This document shows, in pieces, positions 8,184-17,330 of a DNA stretch of 64,000 nucleotides (position 1 is the stretch's first letter; each line of letters starts with the position of its first letter). The translations under genes were made by a program, and so were the position numbers. The notes beneath the pieces were generated by a model. It had not been told where the DNA came from. It saw nothing but the letters and a program-made list of their open reading frames with translations, and searched no databases. The DNA is taken from positions 62,001 through 126,000 of the forward strand of contig JACKBN010000010.1 in the NCBI GenBank assembly GCA_020634565.1. Direction: 5' to 3'. The DNA comes from Ardenticatenaceae bacterium. GTDB lineage: Bacteria > Chloroflexota > Anaerolineae > Promineifilales > Promineifilaceae.

Positions 8184-8555
8184 ATGATCAAAAAACGCTT
8201 TGTCCTGATAGCAATCATACTGGTTGGGTTTGGTTGTACAGACCCAAATCGTGCAGCGGAAGAGTCTGCGACCGCAACGGCCGTTCCTCAACCCACAGTA
8301 ACCATTCAACCAACACGCCCCGCTGAACCAACCCTCTTGGCTGAGCCAGCCACCGCCTTGGCCTACGACGATGCCGGACACTGGATTGGTGTGCCTTACT
8401 GGCCAACAACTGGCCGGGATTCCTTCATTCACCCTGGAACGGGCACCCAATTTTCGGTTGGTGGAACGGCCGTAGCTGATGCCTTGGCCAGCACCGATGC
8501 CTGGGAGCATCTGCTGGATTTTCTGGAAAGCAATCTGGCCCAGACTGGGTCATAA
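8184..8555 (+). CDS. small lipoprotein, unknown function
   Basis: A 123-residue protein started at MIKKRFVLIAIILVGFGC. This is a short signal peptide with a lipobox-like Cys, although FGC is a weak match to the consensus. An earlier in-frame ATG at 8127 would prepend MEERPFLVYNR, read from a palindrome copy, and is rejected. After the Cys come a Thr/Pro/Ala-rich linker (ATATAVPQPTVTIQPT) and a small C-terminal region with GHWIGVPYWPTTGR. No family is recognised. It precedes the Yip1-like membrane protein by 27 bases and may share its transcript. Confidence 0.65.
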   Translation: MIKKRFVLIAIILVGFGCTDPNRAAEESATATAVPQPTVTIQPTRPAEPTLLAEPATALAYDDAGHWIGVPYWPTTGRDSFIHPGTGTQFSVGGTAVADALASTDAWEHLLDFLESNLAQTGS

Positions 8556-8582
8556 TTCCTGTCAAAAACATGGAACTGAACA

Positions 8583-9254
8583 ATGAGAAACATGATGTTA
8601 GATAAAACTTGGCAAGATATTTTGAGGCAGCCTAGTGCCAGGAAATTCGAGACGAGGCGGCAAAATTATGCGGGCAACAGCGGCTGGACTGGGTTATTTC
8701 TCTCTTTGGGAATCATGGCCTTGTTGCGGGGAACGGCCGTATTCATAGCAGAACTATTGGGCAATCGCGCGATCGGTTCACGAACAGCTGTATCGCTTGC
8801 CCTTGCTGAGCAGCTTGAACTGAACGTTGATCTCGTGCAGGTTGTCGCCTTCAGCAGTTCGCCTATTTTGGGGGCCGCAATAATGTTTGTGGGCTTGCTT
8901 GTTTTTACGCCGCTAATCATTTTGCTGGGATATCGTACAGCCTACGGTCTGGCAAAATTGATGGGCGGCGCGGGTGATTTCAAGCAGCAGGCATTCCTGC
9001 TAAATTCCATTTTTGCACCGACATTAATTCTTGCTGGCTTGTTGGGTTTTCTTGGGCGTTTAGGAGATGTTTTGATGGTGGTGCTGATTTTTTATACGGC
9101 CGTTCCCACATTTTATGCCTTGCAAGTTATTCACAAGATCGCAAGGTGGAAAATTATTGTTTCTACTTTTTTTTACTTACGTTCTTGTCATTATTTGTAT
9201 TGCCTTGATGAGCTTCATCATCTAAATTGTAGTAAAAGGGGGGACAACTCATGA
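8583..9254 (+). CDS. Yip1-like multi-span membrane protein, frameshifted near the end
   Basis: 223 residues as read. It has an N-terminal cytoplasmic arm, four or five hydrophobic helices (TGLFLSLGIMALLRGTAVF, ILGAAIMFVGLLVFTPLI, NSIFAPTLILAGLLGFLG, VLMVVLIFYTAVPTFYALQ) and the typical HKIARWK loop, as in the Yip1/DUF1282 family. The last 28 residues (YLRSCHYLYCLDELHH...) are hydrophilic and unlike the family. Removing one T from the T8 tract at 9167-9174 gives FTYVLVIICIALMSFII and a stop at 9223-9225, restoring the final helix and ending before the next ribosome site. So the real gene probably ends at 9225. Function unknown. Confidence 0.75.
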   Translation: MRNMMLDKTWQDILRQPSARKFETRRQNYAGNSGWTGLFLSLGIMALLRGTAVFIAELLGNRAIGSRTAVSLALAEQLELNVDLVQVVAFSSSPILGAAIMFVGLLVFTPLIILLGYRTAYGLAKLMGGAGDFKQQAFLLNSIFAPTLILAGLLGFLGRLGDVLMVVLIFYTAVPTFYALQVIHKIARWKIIVSTFFYLRSCHYLYCLDELHHLNCSKRGDNS

Positions 9255-9502
9255 ATGAAGAATTATCAACAAACGAAAATCCGCAAAAGGACAATAAAGT
9301 TAGAATAAGGGGCTTCGTTATTGTTTTGTTTCTTCCTGGTCTTATTGGTTGGAGCGTAACAGCATTTATTCCCGTCTTTCCTGCGCCCTGCATTGCGATA
9401 AGCTATCTTTTGTTAGGGATTGCTGTCTTTGCGTACATCATGGAGCGCATCAATCAACCGCAAAACAGTGAAGACGAAAGTGCAAATATCAAGGATTTCT
9501 GA
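9251..9502 (+). CDS. small two-helix membrane protein
   Basis: 83 residues. A charged N-terminus (NEELSTNENPQKDNKVRIR) is followed by two hydrophobic helices (GFVIVLFLPGLIGWSVTAF and PCIAISYLLLGIAVFAYI) and a polar tail. A strong AAGGGGGGA ribosome site lies 8 bases before the ATG. It follows the Yip1-like gene and is probably co-transcribed with it. No family is recognised. Confidence 0.6.
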   Translation: MNEELSTNENPQKDNKVRIRGFVIVLFLPGLIGWSVTAFIPVFPAPCIAISYLLLGIAVFAYIMERINQPQNSEDESANIKDF

Positions 9503-9507
9503 AAGCG

Positions 9508-11621
9508 ATGAGTTTGCCCATAGATTCCACACTACTTCCTTTTTTTGAGCCGCAGGGCATTGTTTTGGTTGGCGCGTCGCGGAACCCGATGAAGCTGGGT
9601 TTTGGCCTGGCGCGGAATTTGGTGCAGAGTGGCTACGATGGCGCAATCCATTTTGTGAATCCGGGTGGGGGGACGTTGTTGGAACGGCCGTTACACCCCC
9701 AAATCGCCCATGTCCCCGACCCCGTAGACCTGGCTGTGCTGCTGGTGCCCGCCCCCGCCATGCCCCAGGCCATCGCCGAGTGCGGCGAGCGCGGCATTCG
9801 CGCAGCCATCCTGGCTGCCGGTGGCTTCCGTGAAACCGGCGCGGCGGGCGCGGCACTGGAGCAGGAATGTCTGCACGTGGCGCGGCAGTTTGGTATCCGC
9901 CTCATCGGGCCAAACTGCATTGGACTGCTGGACACCCATCTGCCGCTGGACACCACCTTTTTGCCGCCGCCTGGCCCCACGCCGGGCGCCGTCGCCTTCA
10001 TCTCCCACTCCGGCGCGATTTGCGCGGCGGTGATTGATTGGGCGCGCGGGCAGGGCTTTGGCCTGTCGCGGCTGGTGAGCCTGGGCAACCAGCTCGATGT
10101 GACCGAGACGGATGTGTTAACGGCCGTTGCCGCCGATCCCCACACGCGCGTCGTCACGTTGTATTTGGAAGGGGTGTCAGACGGCCGTCGCTTTGTGCAG
10201 GTGGCCGAGCAGGTGTCGCGCCAGAAGCCGGTGCTGGCGCTGAAGGTTGGTCGATTTGCCAGCGGCCAGCGTGCCGTCGCCTCGCACACCGGGGCGCTGG
10301 CCGGGCAGGAGTCAGCCTTTGATGCGGCGTTTGCCCGCGCGGGCGTGATGCGCGCCGACACCAGCGAGGAGCTGTTCGACTGGGCGCGGGCGCTGGCCTG
10401 GTGCCCGCTGCCGCAGGGTCGGCGAGTGGCGGTGCTGACCAACGCCGGTGGCCCTGGCGTCACCGCCGCCGATGCGCTGGAGGCCAATAATTTGCAGTTA
10501 GCCACCCTGTCCGCCGAAACCGAAGCGGCGCTGCGTAAAATTTTGCCGGAGGCGGCCAGTCTGCACAATCCGGTGGACATGCTGGCCGGGGCGTCGCCGG
10601 AGCAGTATGCCGTCTGCCTGCGCATTTTGCTGGAGGATGCGGGCGTGGACAGCGTGATGGTCATCCTGCCGCCGCCGCCGATGCATTCTGCCGGGGGCGT
10701 GGCCAAGGCGATGCTGCCCATCATTTACGCCACGGGCAAGCCGGTGGTGGTGGCGCTGATGGGCGAAAAGATGATTCAGGAGGCGGTGGAGCATTTTCGG
10801 GCGGCCAAAGTGCCGGAATATCGCTTCCCCGAACGGGCGGCAGCGGCGTTGGCAATTTTGTCCCGCCGCGCTGAATTTTTGCAGACAACACATGCTGAAC
10901 CGGAACGGCCGTTTCCCACCGCCACCAGCAAAGCCCAGCAAATTTTGGCAGAAGATGACACTGAACCCGGCGCGTTTTTGCCAACGGCCGTTTGCCAAAA
11001 TCTGCTCACGGCGTACGGCATTCCCGTCCCTGGCAGCGGCCTGGCCACGACGGCGGATGAAGCGATAAGCTTGCCCGGCAGGTGGGCTTGCCCGTCGCGC
11101 TCAAAATTGCCTCGGCGGACGTGCCGCACAAGTCGGATGTGGGTGGGGTGGTTTTGGATGTGGCAACGGAAACGGCCGTTGCCGCCGCTTTCACAAAAAT
11201 GATGACGGATGTGAAAACGGCCGTGCCCCAGGCCAAACTCGATGGCGTTCTCATCCAGCCAATGATCCCAGACGGGCAGGAAGTGATTGTAGGCGTGGTG
11301 CGCGACCCGCAGTTTGGCCCGGTGCTGATGTTTGGCTCTGGTGGCGTAGAGGTGGAAGGGTTGAAGGATGTCGCTTTTGCGCTCGCGCCGCTGACGCTGG
11401 CGGAAGCCCAAGCGCTGCTGCACAACACCTGGGCGGGGCGTAAATTGGCTGGTTATCGGAATGTGGGTGCGGGGGATGAAACGGCCGTGCTCCAAACCAT
11501 CCTCCACCTTGGCCAACTCGCCGCCGACCACCCCCAACTCGTCGAAATTGAAATCAACCCCCTGCGCGTGTTCCTCACCAGCGCACTCGCCCTCGATGTC
11601 CGGGCACGTTTGGCTGAGTAA
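9508..11621 (+). CDS. acyl-CoA synthetase (NDP-forming), alpha-beta fusion, broken by a frameshift
   Basis: Converts acyl-CoA, ADP and Pi to acid, ATP and CoA, or the reverse. The first frame (9508-about 11070) has the CoA-binding domain (VLVGASRNPMKLGFGLARNL), the succinyl-CoA-ligase-like domains (FISHSGAICAAVIDW) and the phospho-His loop AVASHTGALAGQESAF. The second frame (about 11071-11621) holds the ATP-grasp domain (PVALKIASADVPHKSDVGGV, PMIPDGQEVIVGVVRD, LVEIEINPLRV). At 11068-11073 the reading GEA-ISLPGRW should continue as ISLARQVGLPV; one base is missing just before TTGCCCGGCAG. The first frame as read runs to 11202 with a nonsense tail. The total of about 704 residues fits the fused family. 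It may be a real pseudogene or an assembly error. Confidence 0.88.
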
Positions 11622-11626
11622 TTTTT

Positions 11627-11697
11627 GGACGCTGATTAACGCGGATGGACGCGGATAGGAAGAAATAAATCAGCGTCATCTGCGTTAATCAGCGTCC
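11627..11697. repeat. GCTGATTAACGCGGAT palindromic repeat
   Basis: A 21-base arm at 11627-11647 (GGACGCTGATTAACGC...) and an inverted arm at 11677-11697 (...GCGTTAATCAGCGTCC) differ at one base. It lies between convergent genes and could form a long hairpin ending both transcripts. Confidence 0.6.
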
Positions 11698-11702
11698 CAT
11701 TT

Positions 11703-12236
11703 TCAAATTGTTGCGTCTGTGAAATCGGTTCCGGTTATGACGTAGCGATGGACGGCCATGCCGAAATATTCAGTGGCTGCGGCGAACTGCATCCCCAACT
11801 TTTGCAGGACGCGCTGCGAGGCCAGATTTTCTGGATGGACGATGCCCACGACCTCGGCCAGGTTTAGCTGCTCAAAGCCAAATTTCAGGCTGGCTAGCCC
11901 TGCTTCGGTGGCAAAACCTTGTCCCCAGCAAGCGGGGTCCAGAATGAAATCAATCTCCACTTCATTGGTTTCGGTGATGAGTTGTAAGCCGCAGCGCCCC
12001 AGCAATGCGCCAGTGGTGCGCTCCTCGACGGCCCACAGGCCGTAGCCATGCTCCTGCCAATGCGCCAAAATGCGATTAATCATACGCTCCACCTGCGCCT
12101 CAGTCACCGTTTGCGGGCCGGGGAAATATTTGAGCACGTCCGGGCCGTTGAGGATTTGGTGCATGGTGGGGGCGTCTTCGAGGGTAAACGGCCGTAACCG
12201 CAACCGTTCTGTCTCAATCGTTGGTATTGTCGTCAT
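11703..12236 (-). CDS. GNAT N-acetyltransferase, RimJ/RimL type
   Basis: 177 residues. The fold begins TIETERLRLRPFTLEDAP, as in RimJ/RimL-like acetyltransferases. GLWAVEERTTGALLGRCGL is the beta strand pair, WGQGFATEAGLASLKFGFE the acetyl-CoA pyrophosphate loop (R/Q-x-x-G-x-A variant QGFATE), and HPENLASQRVLQKLGM the conserved C-terminal NxxSxxxxxKxGF-like motif. The acceptor is unknown. Its ATG overlaps the stop of the upstream GNAT gene by one base (TAATG), indicating coupling. Confidence 0.9.
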   Translation of the reverse strand: MTTIPTIETERLRLRPFTLEDAPTMHQILNGPDVLKYFPGPQTVTEAQVERMINRILAHWQEHGYGLWAVEERTTGALLGRCGLQLITETNEVEIDFILDPACWGQGFATEAGLASLKFGFEQLNLAEVVGIVHPENLASQRVLQKLGMQFAAATEYFGMAVHRYVITGTDFTDATI

Positions 12237-13459
12237 TAAAATTCATCCCATTGGCTGAGCATCGGGTGCAGGTTGGGGAACAGCACCTGCGCCAGTTTCG
12301 CGCCCAGGCCAGTACAGGCAATGGCTTCTTGCTGCATGATTTCGTCAGGATCGTCGGAGCCGATGAGCAGCCGTGCCAGAGCCGGACCTGCGTCGATGCA
12401 ATCGTCGTTGTCGGTGGTGGAGGTAAGGGTGATACGGCCGTTTTCCAACCACAACCCCGCTTTTTGTGTACCTGCATCGAGGGTAAGCAATCCCCGCCAG
12501 CTAGCCAGACGGGAACGTTGTAGGCGATTTTCTAGCAACGGCCGTAACTTCTCTAGTGTGCTTGCCAAATTCACCAGCCGCACCTGCCAGCCCGTATGGT
12601 AAAAATATTGGTTTTCCACCACGCAAGCCCCCCGCCGGATGATTTGCAAAACGGGATGCGCTTGCGGCAGCGTGAAAAATGTCACAGCTTCGTACGGGGC
12701 TTGTGGCATCAGATCGGCCAGGATGGCCAGCGCTTGCTGCGGATCGCCGACAGCTTCCAAACATTGCAGCGTTTTGTTGTCGTCCACGGGTGCGGCACGC
12801 ACATAGCCCGCCAGCGCACCCGAGGCATCGAACCAGCCATAGGCGTTCATGTCGCTGGCTTGTAGCATGGAGTAGGTGGGGCGAACGGCCGTTCCGCTAA
12901 AATCGGCATGGCTTTTGTTGTATAGGGCGTCCATCGCTGCCATCTGGTTTGGACCCAGCAGGTGGTAGTCCGATTGTAGTTCAAAGCGGGGCAACTCTTC
13001 GGGCTTCAGGCGGTAGGTGATGTAATTCCAGGCGCGCACGTAGCCAAATTTGGCGTAATGCCGCCCGCGCAAGATGGACAAATCGTACCCATTTTCTTGC
13101 ATGGCGCGGAAGGAGGCGAGAGCGGCCGTTTGCATGAGTCCTTGCTGGCGATATGCTTCCAGCGTCACCACCGCGCCGACGCCCGCCACTTTGAGCTGCC
13201 CGCCACCCAGCCGCATCGGGTAACCCCACACGCCCCAATGATGAACCAGCTTATCGCCCTTCCAAATGAGTCGCGTTGTGTCCCAATCGTAATGGCAGTT
13301 GCCAATGTACTGCTGGCTGATTTCGGCCACGTGCTGCCCGCCGGCAAACGCATCGGCGGTGATTTGGGAGATGGGCAGTAAATGCTCGTTGGGGTCGGCG
13401 GCCGTTAGCCGTAATGATTTTTCTTCGAGAGAGGCTGTGGTTTTCATGATGCCAGCCAT
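12236..13459 (-). CDS. Eis-like GNAT acetyltransferase with C-terminal SCP2-like domain
   Basis: 407 residues. The N-terminal GNAT region has VAGVGAVVTLEAYRQQGLM (beta4 and acetyl-CoA loop) and the LSILRGRHYAKFGYVRAW segment typical of Eis/YitI-like proteins. A second degenerate GNAT-like segment follows (PNQMAAMDALYNKSHADFSGT, VRAAPVDDNKTLQCLEAVGD). The end (LDAGTQKAGLWLENGRITLT) resembles a sterol-carrier (SCP2) fold, as in Eis. Eis proteins acetylate aminoglycosides or lysines; the substrate here is unknown. It is co-translated with the smaller GNAT. An in-frame ATG at 13447 is an alternative start. Confidence 0.82.
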   Translation of the reverse strand: MAGIMKTTASLEEKSLRLTAADPNEHLLPISQITADAFAGGQHVAEISQQYIGNCHYDWDTTRLIWKGDKLVHHWGVWGYPMRLGGGQLKVAGVGAVVTLEAYRQQGLMQTAALASFRAMQENGYDLSILRGRHYAKFGYVRAWNYITYRLKPEELPRFELQSDYHLLGPNQMAAMDALYNKSHADFSGTAVRPTYSMLQASDMNAYGWFDASGALAGYVRAAPVDDNKTLQCLEAVGDPQQALAILADLMPQAPYEAVTFFTLPQAHPVLQIIRRGACVVENQYFYHTGWQVRLVNLASTLEKLRPLLENRLQRSRLASWRGLLTLDAGTQKAGLWLENGRITLTSTTDNDDCIDAGPALARLLIGSDDPDEIMQQEAIACTGLGAKLAQVLFPNLHPMLSQWDEF

Positions 13460-13486
13460 TATCCGCAGTTTTGCCGATTAACGAAA

Positions 13487-13547
13487 AGATTGGACCAATT
13501 TAATTGCAGAGCCTGTGAACTATTTCCGATCAAAATTGGTCCAATCT
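13487..13547. repeat. 61-bp palindromic element, copy A
   Basis: AGATTGGACCAATTT (13487-13501) and its exact inverse AAATTGGTCCAATCT (13533-13547) flank a 31-base centre. A second copy with the same arm spacing lies at 30729-30789. It lies between the MEMO and Eis-like genes and may also end the MEMO transcript. Confidence 0.7.
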
Positions 13548-13556
13548 GCGGAGAAC

Positions 13557-14780
13557 CTACTCCAGCAAAATGCCCGCGATGGAAACGAGGGAGTGATCTT
13601 CGTCGTCGGCGCGGCAGTGGTCGTAGGCGACCTGGACGCCTTCGGTGCCTTGCAGGTAGCGCAGCATGAGGTAGATGGAGGAGAAGCCGCACACTTTGTT
13701 GCGGTCTTGCACGGCGGCGATTTGATCATAAAAGCTGGCGTCGTCGCCGCGAATGATGGCCTGGACGAGGTTGTGGTCGGTTTGGCGCAGGGCAGCGCGG
13801 CGCGTGTCGTCCATGATGTAGTCGTCGCCAAAGGCGGGGCCGACGTGAGCAAAATCCACCGAGGCGACGATGAGGACGTTTTTGTCGGCGGTGGCGCGTT
13901 GCAGGGTGGTGACGGCCGTTTCCAACAAATCATCTTCTGCCGGATGCGCTCCATTCATCACAAAATGATGAAATGAGCCACAGAGAATTGGCACCATCGG
14001 TTTGGGCTCGATGCCCGCTTGCTGGTAAATGTAATGCAGCCAGACGGCCGAAAGCTCAATGGAATGCTCAAGGCGGTGGTGCAGTTCCTCGGCAAAGGCG
14101 GCTTCTTCGCCGATGGCGGCGGCTAGTTTATCCACCAATTCGGTGTCGGTAGGCAGCACGCCATACGGGGTGGCGTACGGTTGGCGAGTGAGCGTAAACG
14201 TCCCCAGGCCGCCGTTGTGGTCGGTGCCTAAAATGATGACGAGATCCGCTTCGAGAACGGCCGTTTGCGCCCGCTGCCACACCTTCGAATACACCTTGCC
14301 GCCCCGCTGGTAGTCGATGTGCGGCGAGATGATGGCCCGACCGCGCCACGGTTGCCAGCCGTTCAAATTGTCCTCTTTGCCGTAATCATCCAGCAGCATG
14401 GTGAGCTGGCGCGGATTGGCCGGATAGCTCAAATCAGCCAGGGCTGGGGGGCGATGCGGCTGGCTGCGAAACGCTTCTTTTTGCGCAGCTAATGCTTGCC
14501 GCGCGTTGTCGTTATCCAGCAGGCAGGCCGCGTCTAGCTGGGAGAGTGCCTGCTCCGTAATAGCAAAATCAAGCGACTGGCCGACGTGTTGGCAAAAGGC
14601 GGCGTGAACTTCCTGTGGCGTGCGGCTGCCGTCCAGAAAAAGGAGCAGTTGCGCCAGCGCGGGCGGCATCACCAACTGTTCGCTGGTCAGTTCCAGCGGA
14701 TCGCGCAGGTACCACATTTGTTCTCCCTGGTGGTACACTGGTTGAAAATCGAGTTGGCGTAGGCGCGGTTTTTCGGTCAA
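13557..14780 (-). CDS. MEMO-family protein (AmmeMemoRadiSam system protein B type)
   Basis: 407 residues from a TTG at 14780, preceded at 7 bases by AGGAG. An in-frame upstream start at 14879 is rejected because it would overlap the divergent peptidase gene. Residues about 20-90 (DPLELTSEQLVMPPALAQLL) look like a PqqD-type winged module. The MEMO domain follows: AIISPHIDYQRGG, IILGTDHNGG, HHRLEHSIELSAVWL, MVPILCGSF, ASVDFAHVGP. These His/Asp/Cys positions match the family's putative metal site, related to extradiol dioxygenases. Radical SAM and AMMECR1 partners are absent here. Function is unproven in bacteria. Confidence 0.88.
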   Translation of the reverse strand: MTEKPRLRQLDFQPVYHQGEQMWYLRDPLELTSEQLVMPPALAQLLLFLDGSRTPQEVHAAFCQHVGQSLDFAITEQALSQLDAACLLDNDNARQALAAQKEAFRSQPHRPPALADLSYPANPRQLTMLLDDYGKEDNLNGWQPWRGRAIISPHIDYQRGGKVYSKVWQRAQTAVLEADLVIILGTDHNGGLGTFTLTRQPYATPYGVLPTDTELVDKLAAAIGEEAAFAEELHHRLEHSIELSAVWLHYIYQQAGIEPKPMVPILCGSFHHFVMNGAHPAEDDLLETAVTTLQRATADKNVLIVASVDFAHVGPAFGDDYIMDDTRRAALRQTDHNLVQAIIRGDDASFYDQIAAVQDRNKVCGFSSIYLMLRYLQGTEGVQVAYDHCRADDEDHSLVSIAGILLE

Positions 14781-14899
14781 AAGATTGCTCCTGATAACAG
14801 TTTTAACGCAGTGGCGCAGAGAATTGTTAAGCTTTAATAGGCGTTTCGGTGTGGCCCATTGACTTTTTGCCACTGCCAAAACAGTATGGGGAAATGAAG

Positions 14900-16402
14900 A
14901 TGAAAAAGCAAGCTCTCCAAGCGAAGTTTAAGATTCATTTACAGATCGCACCGGTTTTTGTGATTTTGGGATTTCTGTTGGTTGCTTGTGGCGAAGATGA
15001 TGCGGCCACACCGACGCCGATTGCCAGTGAACCCGTGGCTACGACGGCGGCAACACCGACGCTATTTGCCTCGCCAACGGCCGTTCCTAGCGCCACGCCC
15101 CCACCTACAGAAACACCCCCGTTTGCAGGAATCTCCATTGGCGACCCGTACGCGCCAGAGTTGGGCAACGCCGGTTATGACGTGTGGGAATACGATCTGA
15201 TTATGCAGCTCGACCCGGCCGTGGAAAACATCGACGCGACAGTACAAATTAGCGGTGAAGTGACTGCCGCGGAAATAGAGACGCTTTCGCTGGATTTTGT
15301 GGGCTTTGAGATCGCTGAGGTGCTGCTAGACAATCGCCCTGTGGCGTATACGCACCTGGGTGACAAGCTCATTATCCAGCCATCTTTGCCCTTTACGGCG
15401 GGGCAAATGTTCACGATTAGCGTGGCATATTCGGGCAATCCGGTGGAACGGCCGTCTCGCTACGTTGGGTTTGCCTCCTCTGTGGGCATGAGCTTTGTCG
15501 ATGGCCAGAGTATCTACGTGCTGTCGGAACCCGATGGCTCTCGCTTTTGGTTCCCCAATAACGATCACCCGCGTGACAAGGCGACCTATCGCTTTGAAAT
15601 TACGGTGCCGCAGGGGTTAACGGTCGTTGCCAACGGCCGTCTTATCCAGGAAATTGAGAGTGAAATCGGCCGTACCTTCATTTGGGAGCACGATTACCCG
15701 ATGGCTTCTTACCTGGCCACGGTGGTGGTGGGTGAATTTGAGCGCATCGAAGATGCCTCGCCAGATGGCATCTTTTTGCGACATTATGTCAACGATGTTG
15801 CCCAGACGGAGTTTGATAGCGCAACGGCCGATTTGGGTGAGGCGATTGATTGGATGAGCGACCGCTTTGGCCCTTACCCCTTTGAAGCATTTGGCTACGT
15901 GACCGCCGACGTCTCCGGTGTGTCATTGGAAACGCAAACGATGGTGCTGCTGGCCAACAACATGATTGGTCAGCGCACGGTGATGCATGAACTGGCCCAC
16001 ATGTGGTTTGGCGATTGGGTCAGCCTGGATTCCTGGCAGCAGATGTGGCGCAATGAGGGTTTTGCCACCTATGTGCAGCTGATGTGGGAAACACAGGATG
16101 ACCCGGAAGATTTGCAGCTGGCGATTGAATCGTTTCGATCGGCCGTGGAAGAAAATGGGGATACGTTCCCGCTGGGTGACCCGCCACCGGGGCAGCTATT
16201 TAGCTTTAAAACATACTTTGGCGGCGCGGTGTTTGTGCATGAACTGCGGCAAGAGATGGGGGATGAGGCGTTTTTCGGCGGTTTGCAGAACTACTTTGCC
16301 ACCTATGGCGGCGGCACGGCCAGCGATGACGAATTCCGGGAAATTATGGAAGCCGCTCACGGCGCACCGCTAGATGAATTTTTTGCGGAATGGCTGGAAT
16401 AA
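14900..16402 (+). CDS. M1-family metallopeptidase, lipoprotein
   Basis: 500 residues from ATG 14900 (GGGGA 6 bases upstream; ATG 14894 is also possible). A signal peptide ends in LLVAC, then a Thr/Pro/Ala-rich linker to about residue 75 (TAVPSATPPPTETPP). The M1 N-terminal beta domain follows, then the catalytic domain with HELAHMWFGDW (His363, Glu364, His367) and NEGFATY (Glu386, 18 residues after His367), the zinc ligands. The exopeptidase GAMEN element appears as GVSLETQ. Expected role: zinc aminopeptidase on the outer face of the membrane. It is truncated after the catalytic domain compared with long M1 enzymes. Confidence 0.93.
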   Translation: MKKQALQAKFKIHLQIAPVFVILGFLLVACGEDDAATPTPIASEPVATTAATPTLFASPTAVPSATPPPTETPPFAGISIGDPYAPELGNAGYDVWEYDLIMQLDPAVENIDATVQISGEVTAAEIETLSLDFVGFEIAEVLLDNRPVAYTHLGDKLIIQPSLPFTAGQMFTISVAYSGNPVERPSRYVGFASSVGMSFVDGQSIYVLSEPDGSRFWFPNNDHPRDKATYRFEITVPQGLTVVANGRLIQEIESEIGRTFIWEHDYPMASYLATVVVGEFERIEDASPDGIFLRHYVNDVAQTEFDSATADLGEAIDWMSDRFGPYPFEAFGYVTADVSGVSLETQTMVLLANNMIGQRTVMHELAHMWFGDWVSLDSWQQMWRNEGFATYVQLMWETQDDPEDLQLAIESFRSAVEENGDTFPLGDPPPGQLFSFKTYFGGAVFVHELRQEMGDEAFFGGLQNYFATYGGGTASDDEFREIMEAAHGAPLDEFFAEWLE

Positions 16403-16407
16403 TGAAC

Positions 16408-16455
16408 AGGTGAAGGGGTGAGCGGGTGAATTTTTGCTTTTTCACCCCTTCACCT
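16408..16455. terminator. GGTGAAGGGGTGA palindrome between convergent genes
   Basis: AGGTGAAGGGGTGA (16408-16421) and TCACCCCTTCACCT (16442-16455) are exact inverses. Related words (CACCCTTTCACCT) continue to 16471. It lies between the stops of the M1 peptidase and the MscS gene and probably ends both transcripts; it also looks like a dispersed repeat. Confidence 0.55.
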
Positions 16456-16478
16456 TGTCACCCTTTCACCTCTTCTCG

Positions 16479-17330
16479 TTACTCGTCTAGTTCCAAAATC
16501 GGCTGATCCCAATCGGAATCTTTCACTTTTACGGCCGTTTCTGTCAGCACCGTATTAGGCACCACCAGCCGCTCATCCCCCACGCGAATTTCGGCATTGA
16601 GCGTGCCGATGGATTCCAAAATCCCTTCTTCCCCGTCGATGACAATGCGGTCGCCCATTTCAAACTGCTCGCGGGCATAGTAGCCCGCCAGAACGCCACG
16701 GGCCACGTCGCGGCCACCCAGGCCAAAGGCCAGCGCCAGCCCCGCCACAATAATCGTGATCACGTTGGTGAAGATATTGGTCATAATGCTGGCGTTGATG
16801 CCCAACTGCTCCAACACCACAATCACAATCATGATGATGAGCAGCACGTTGACGCCCTGGCCCACTTCCTGATGAAACTCGACGCCCATGCCGCTCATGG
16901 CCGCCTGGGCCGCTTTGCCCAGAAACTGTGCCAGCAGCACGCCCGCGGTGAGGGTGGCCAGCGCCGCCAGCAGCCGGGGCAAAAAAGCGATCAGGTTTCG
17001 TAGCGGCTCAACGGCCGCATTCAGCCCCAAGCTTTCCAGAGCAATCAAAATAAAGTTGAGAAAGATGATCCAGTAGAGCAGCATGCCCAAAAGCTGGGTG
17101 CCCGAGCGTTTAATTTGCGCTTTTTCCAGGCCAGCTTTGATGCCAGTGCGCTCCAGCAAATCTTCCAGGCGCAGCCTTTCACCCAACCGCTGCACCAGCG
17201 TGGAGATGAGCTTGGCTATCAGCCAGCCCGCCAGCAGAATAATGATGGCCGTGACCAGACGCGGCACATAATCAATGGCGTTGGCTACCATGTTGCTAAA
17301 TGCTGTTTGAATTACCTCAAAATCAATCAT
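16479..17330 (-). CDS. mechanosensitive ion channel, MscS family
   Basis: 283 residues. Helices: YVPRLVTAIIILLAGWLIAKL, LLGMLLYWIIFLNFILIALE, LLAALATLTAGVLLAQFLG, LLIIMIVIVVLEQLG, ITIIVAGLALAFGLG. The pore-lining helix leads into GGRDVARGVLAGYY, then the beta domain (FEMGDRIVIDGEEGILESIG, ERLVVPNTVL) as in MscS. The C-terminal vestibule is short, so it is a minimal small-conductance channel that releases solutes on hypo-osmotic shock. It overlaps the preceding small gene by 8 bases and is third in an operon with an ECF sigma factor. Confidence 0.92.
   Translation of the reverse strand: MIDFEVIQTAFSNMVANAIDYVPRLVTAIIILLAGWLIAKLISTLVQRLGERLRLEDLLERTGIKAGLEKAQIKRSGTQLLGMLLYWIIFLNFILIALESLGLNAAVEPLRNLIAFLPRLLAALATLTAGVLLAQFLGKAAQAAMSGMGVEFHQEVGQGVNVLLIIMIVIVVLEQLGINASIMTNIFTNVITIIVAGLALAFGLGGRDVARGVLAGYYAREQFEMGDRIVIDGEEGILESIGTLNAEIRVGDERLVVPNTVLTETAVKVKDSDWDQPILELDE

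Noticed and set aside
9633..10724. A 363-codon open frame on the minus strand
   Set aside because: Antisense to the acyl-CoA synthetase; Ser/Ala/Pro/Arg-rich with no domain.
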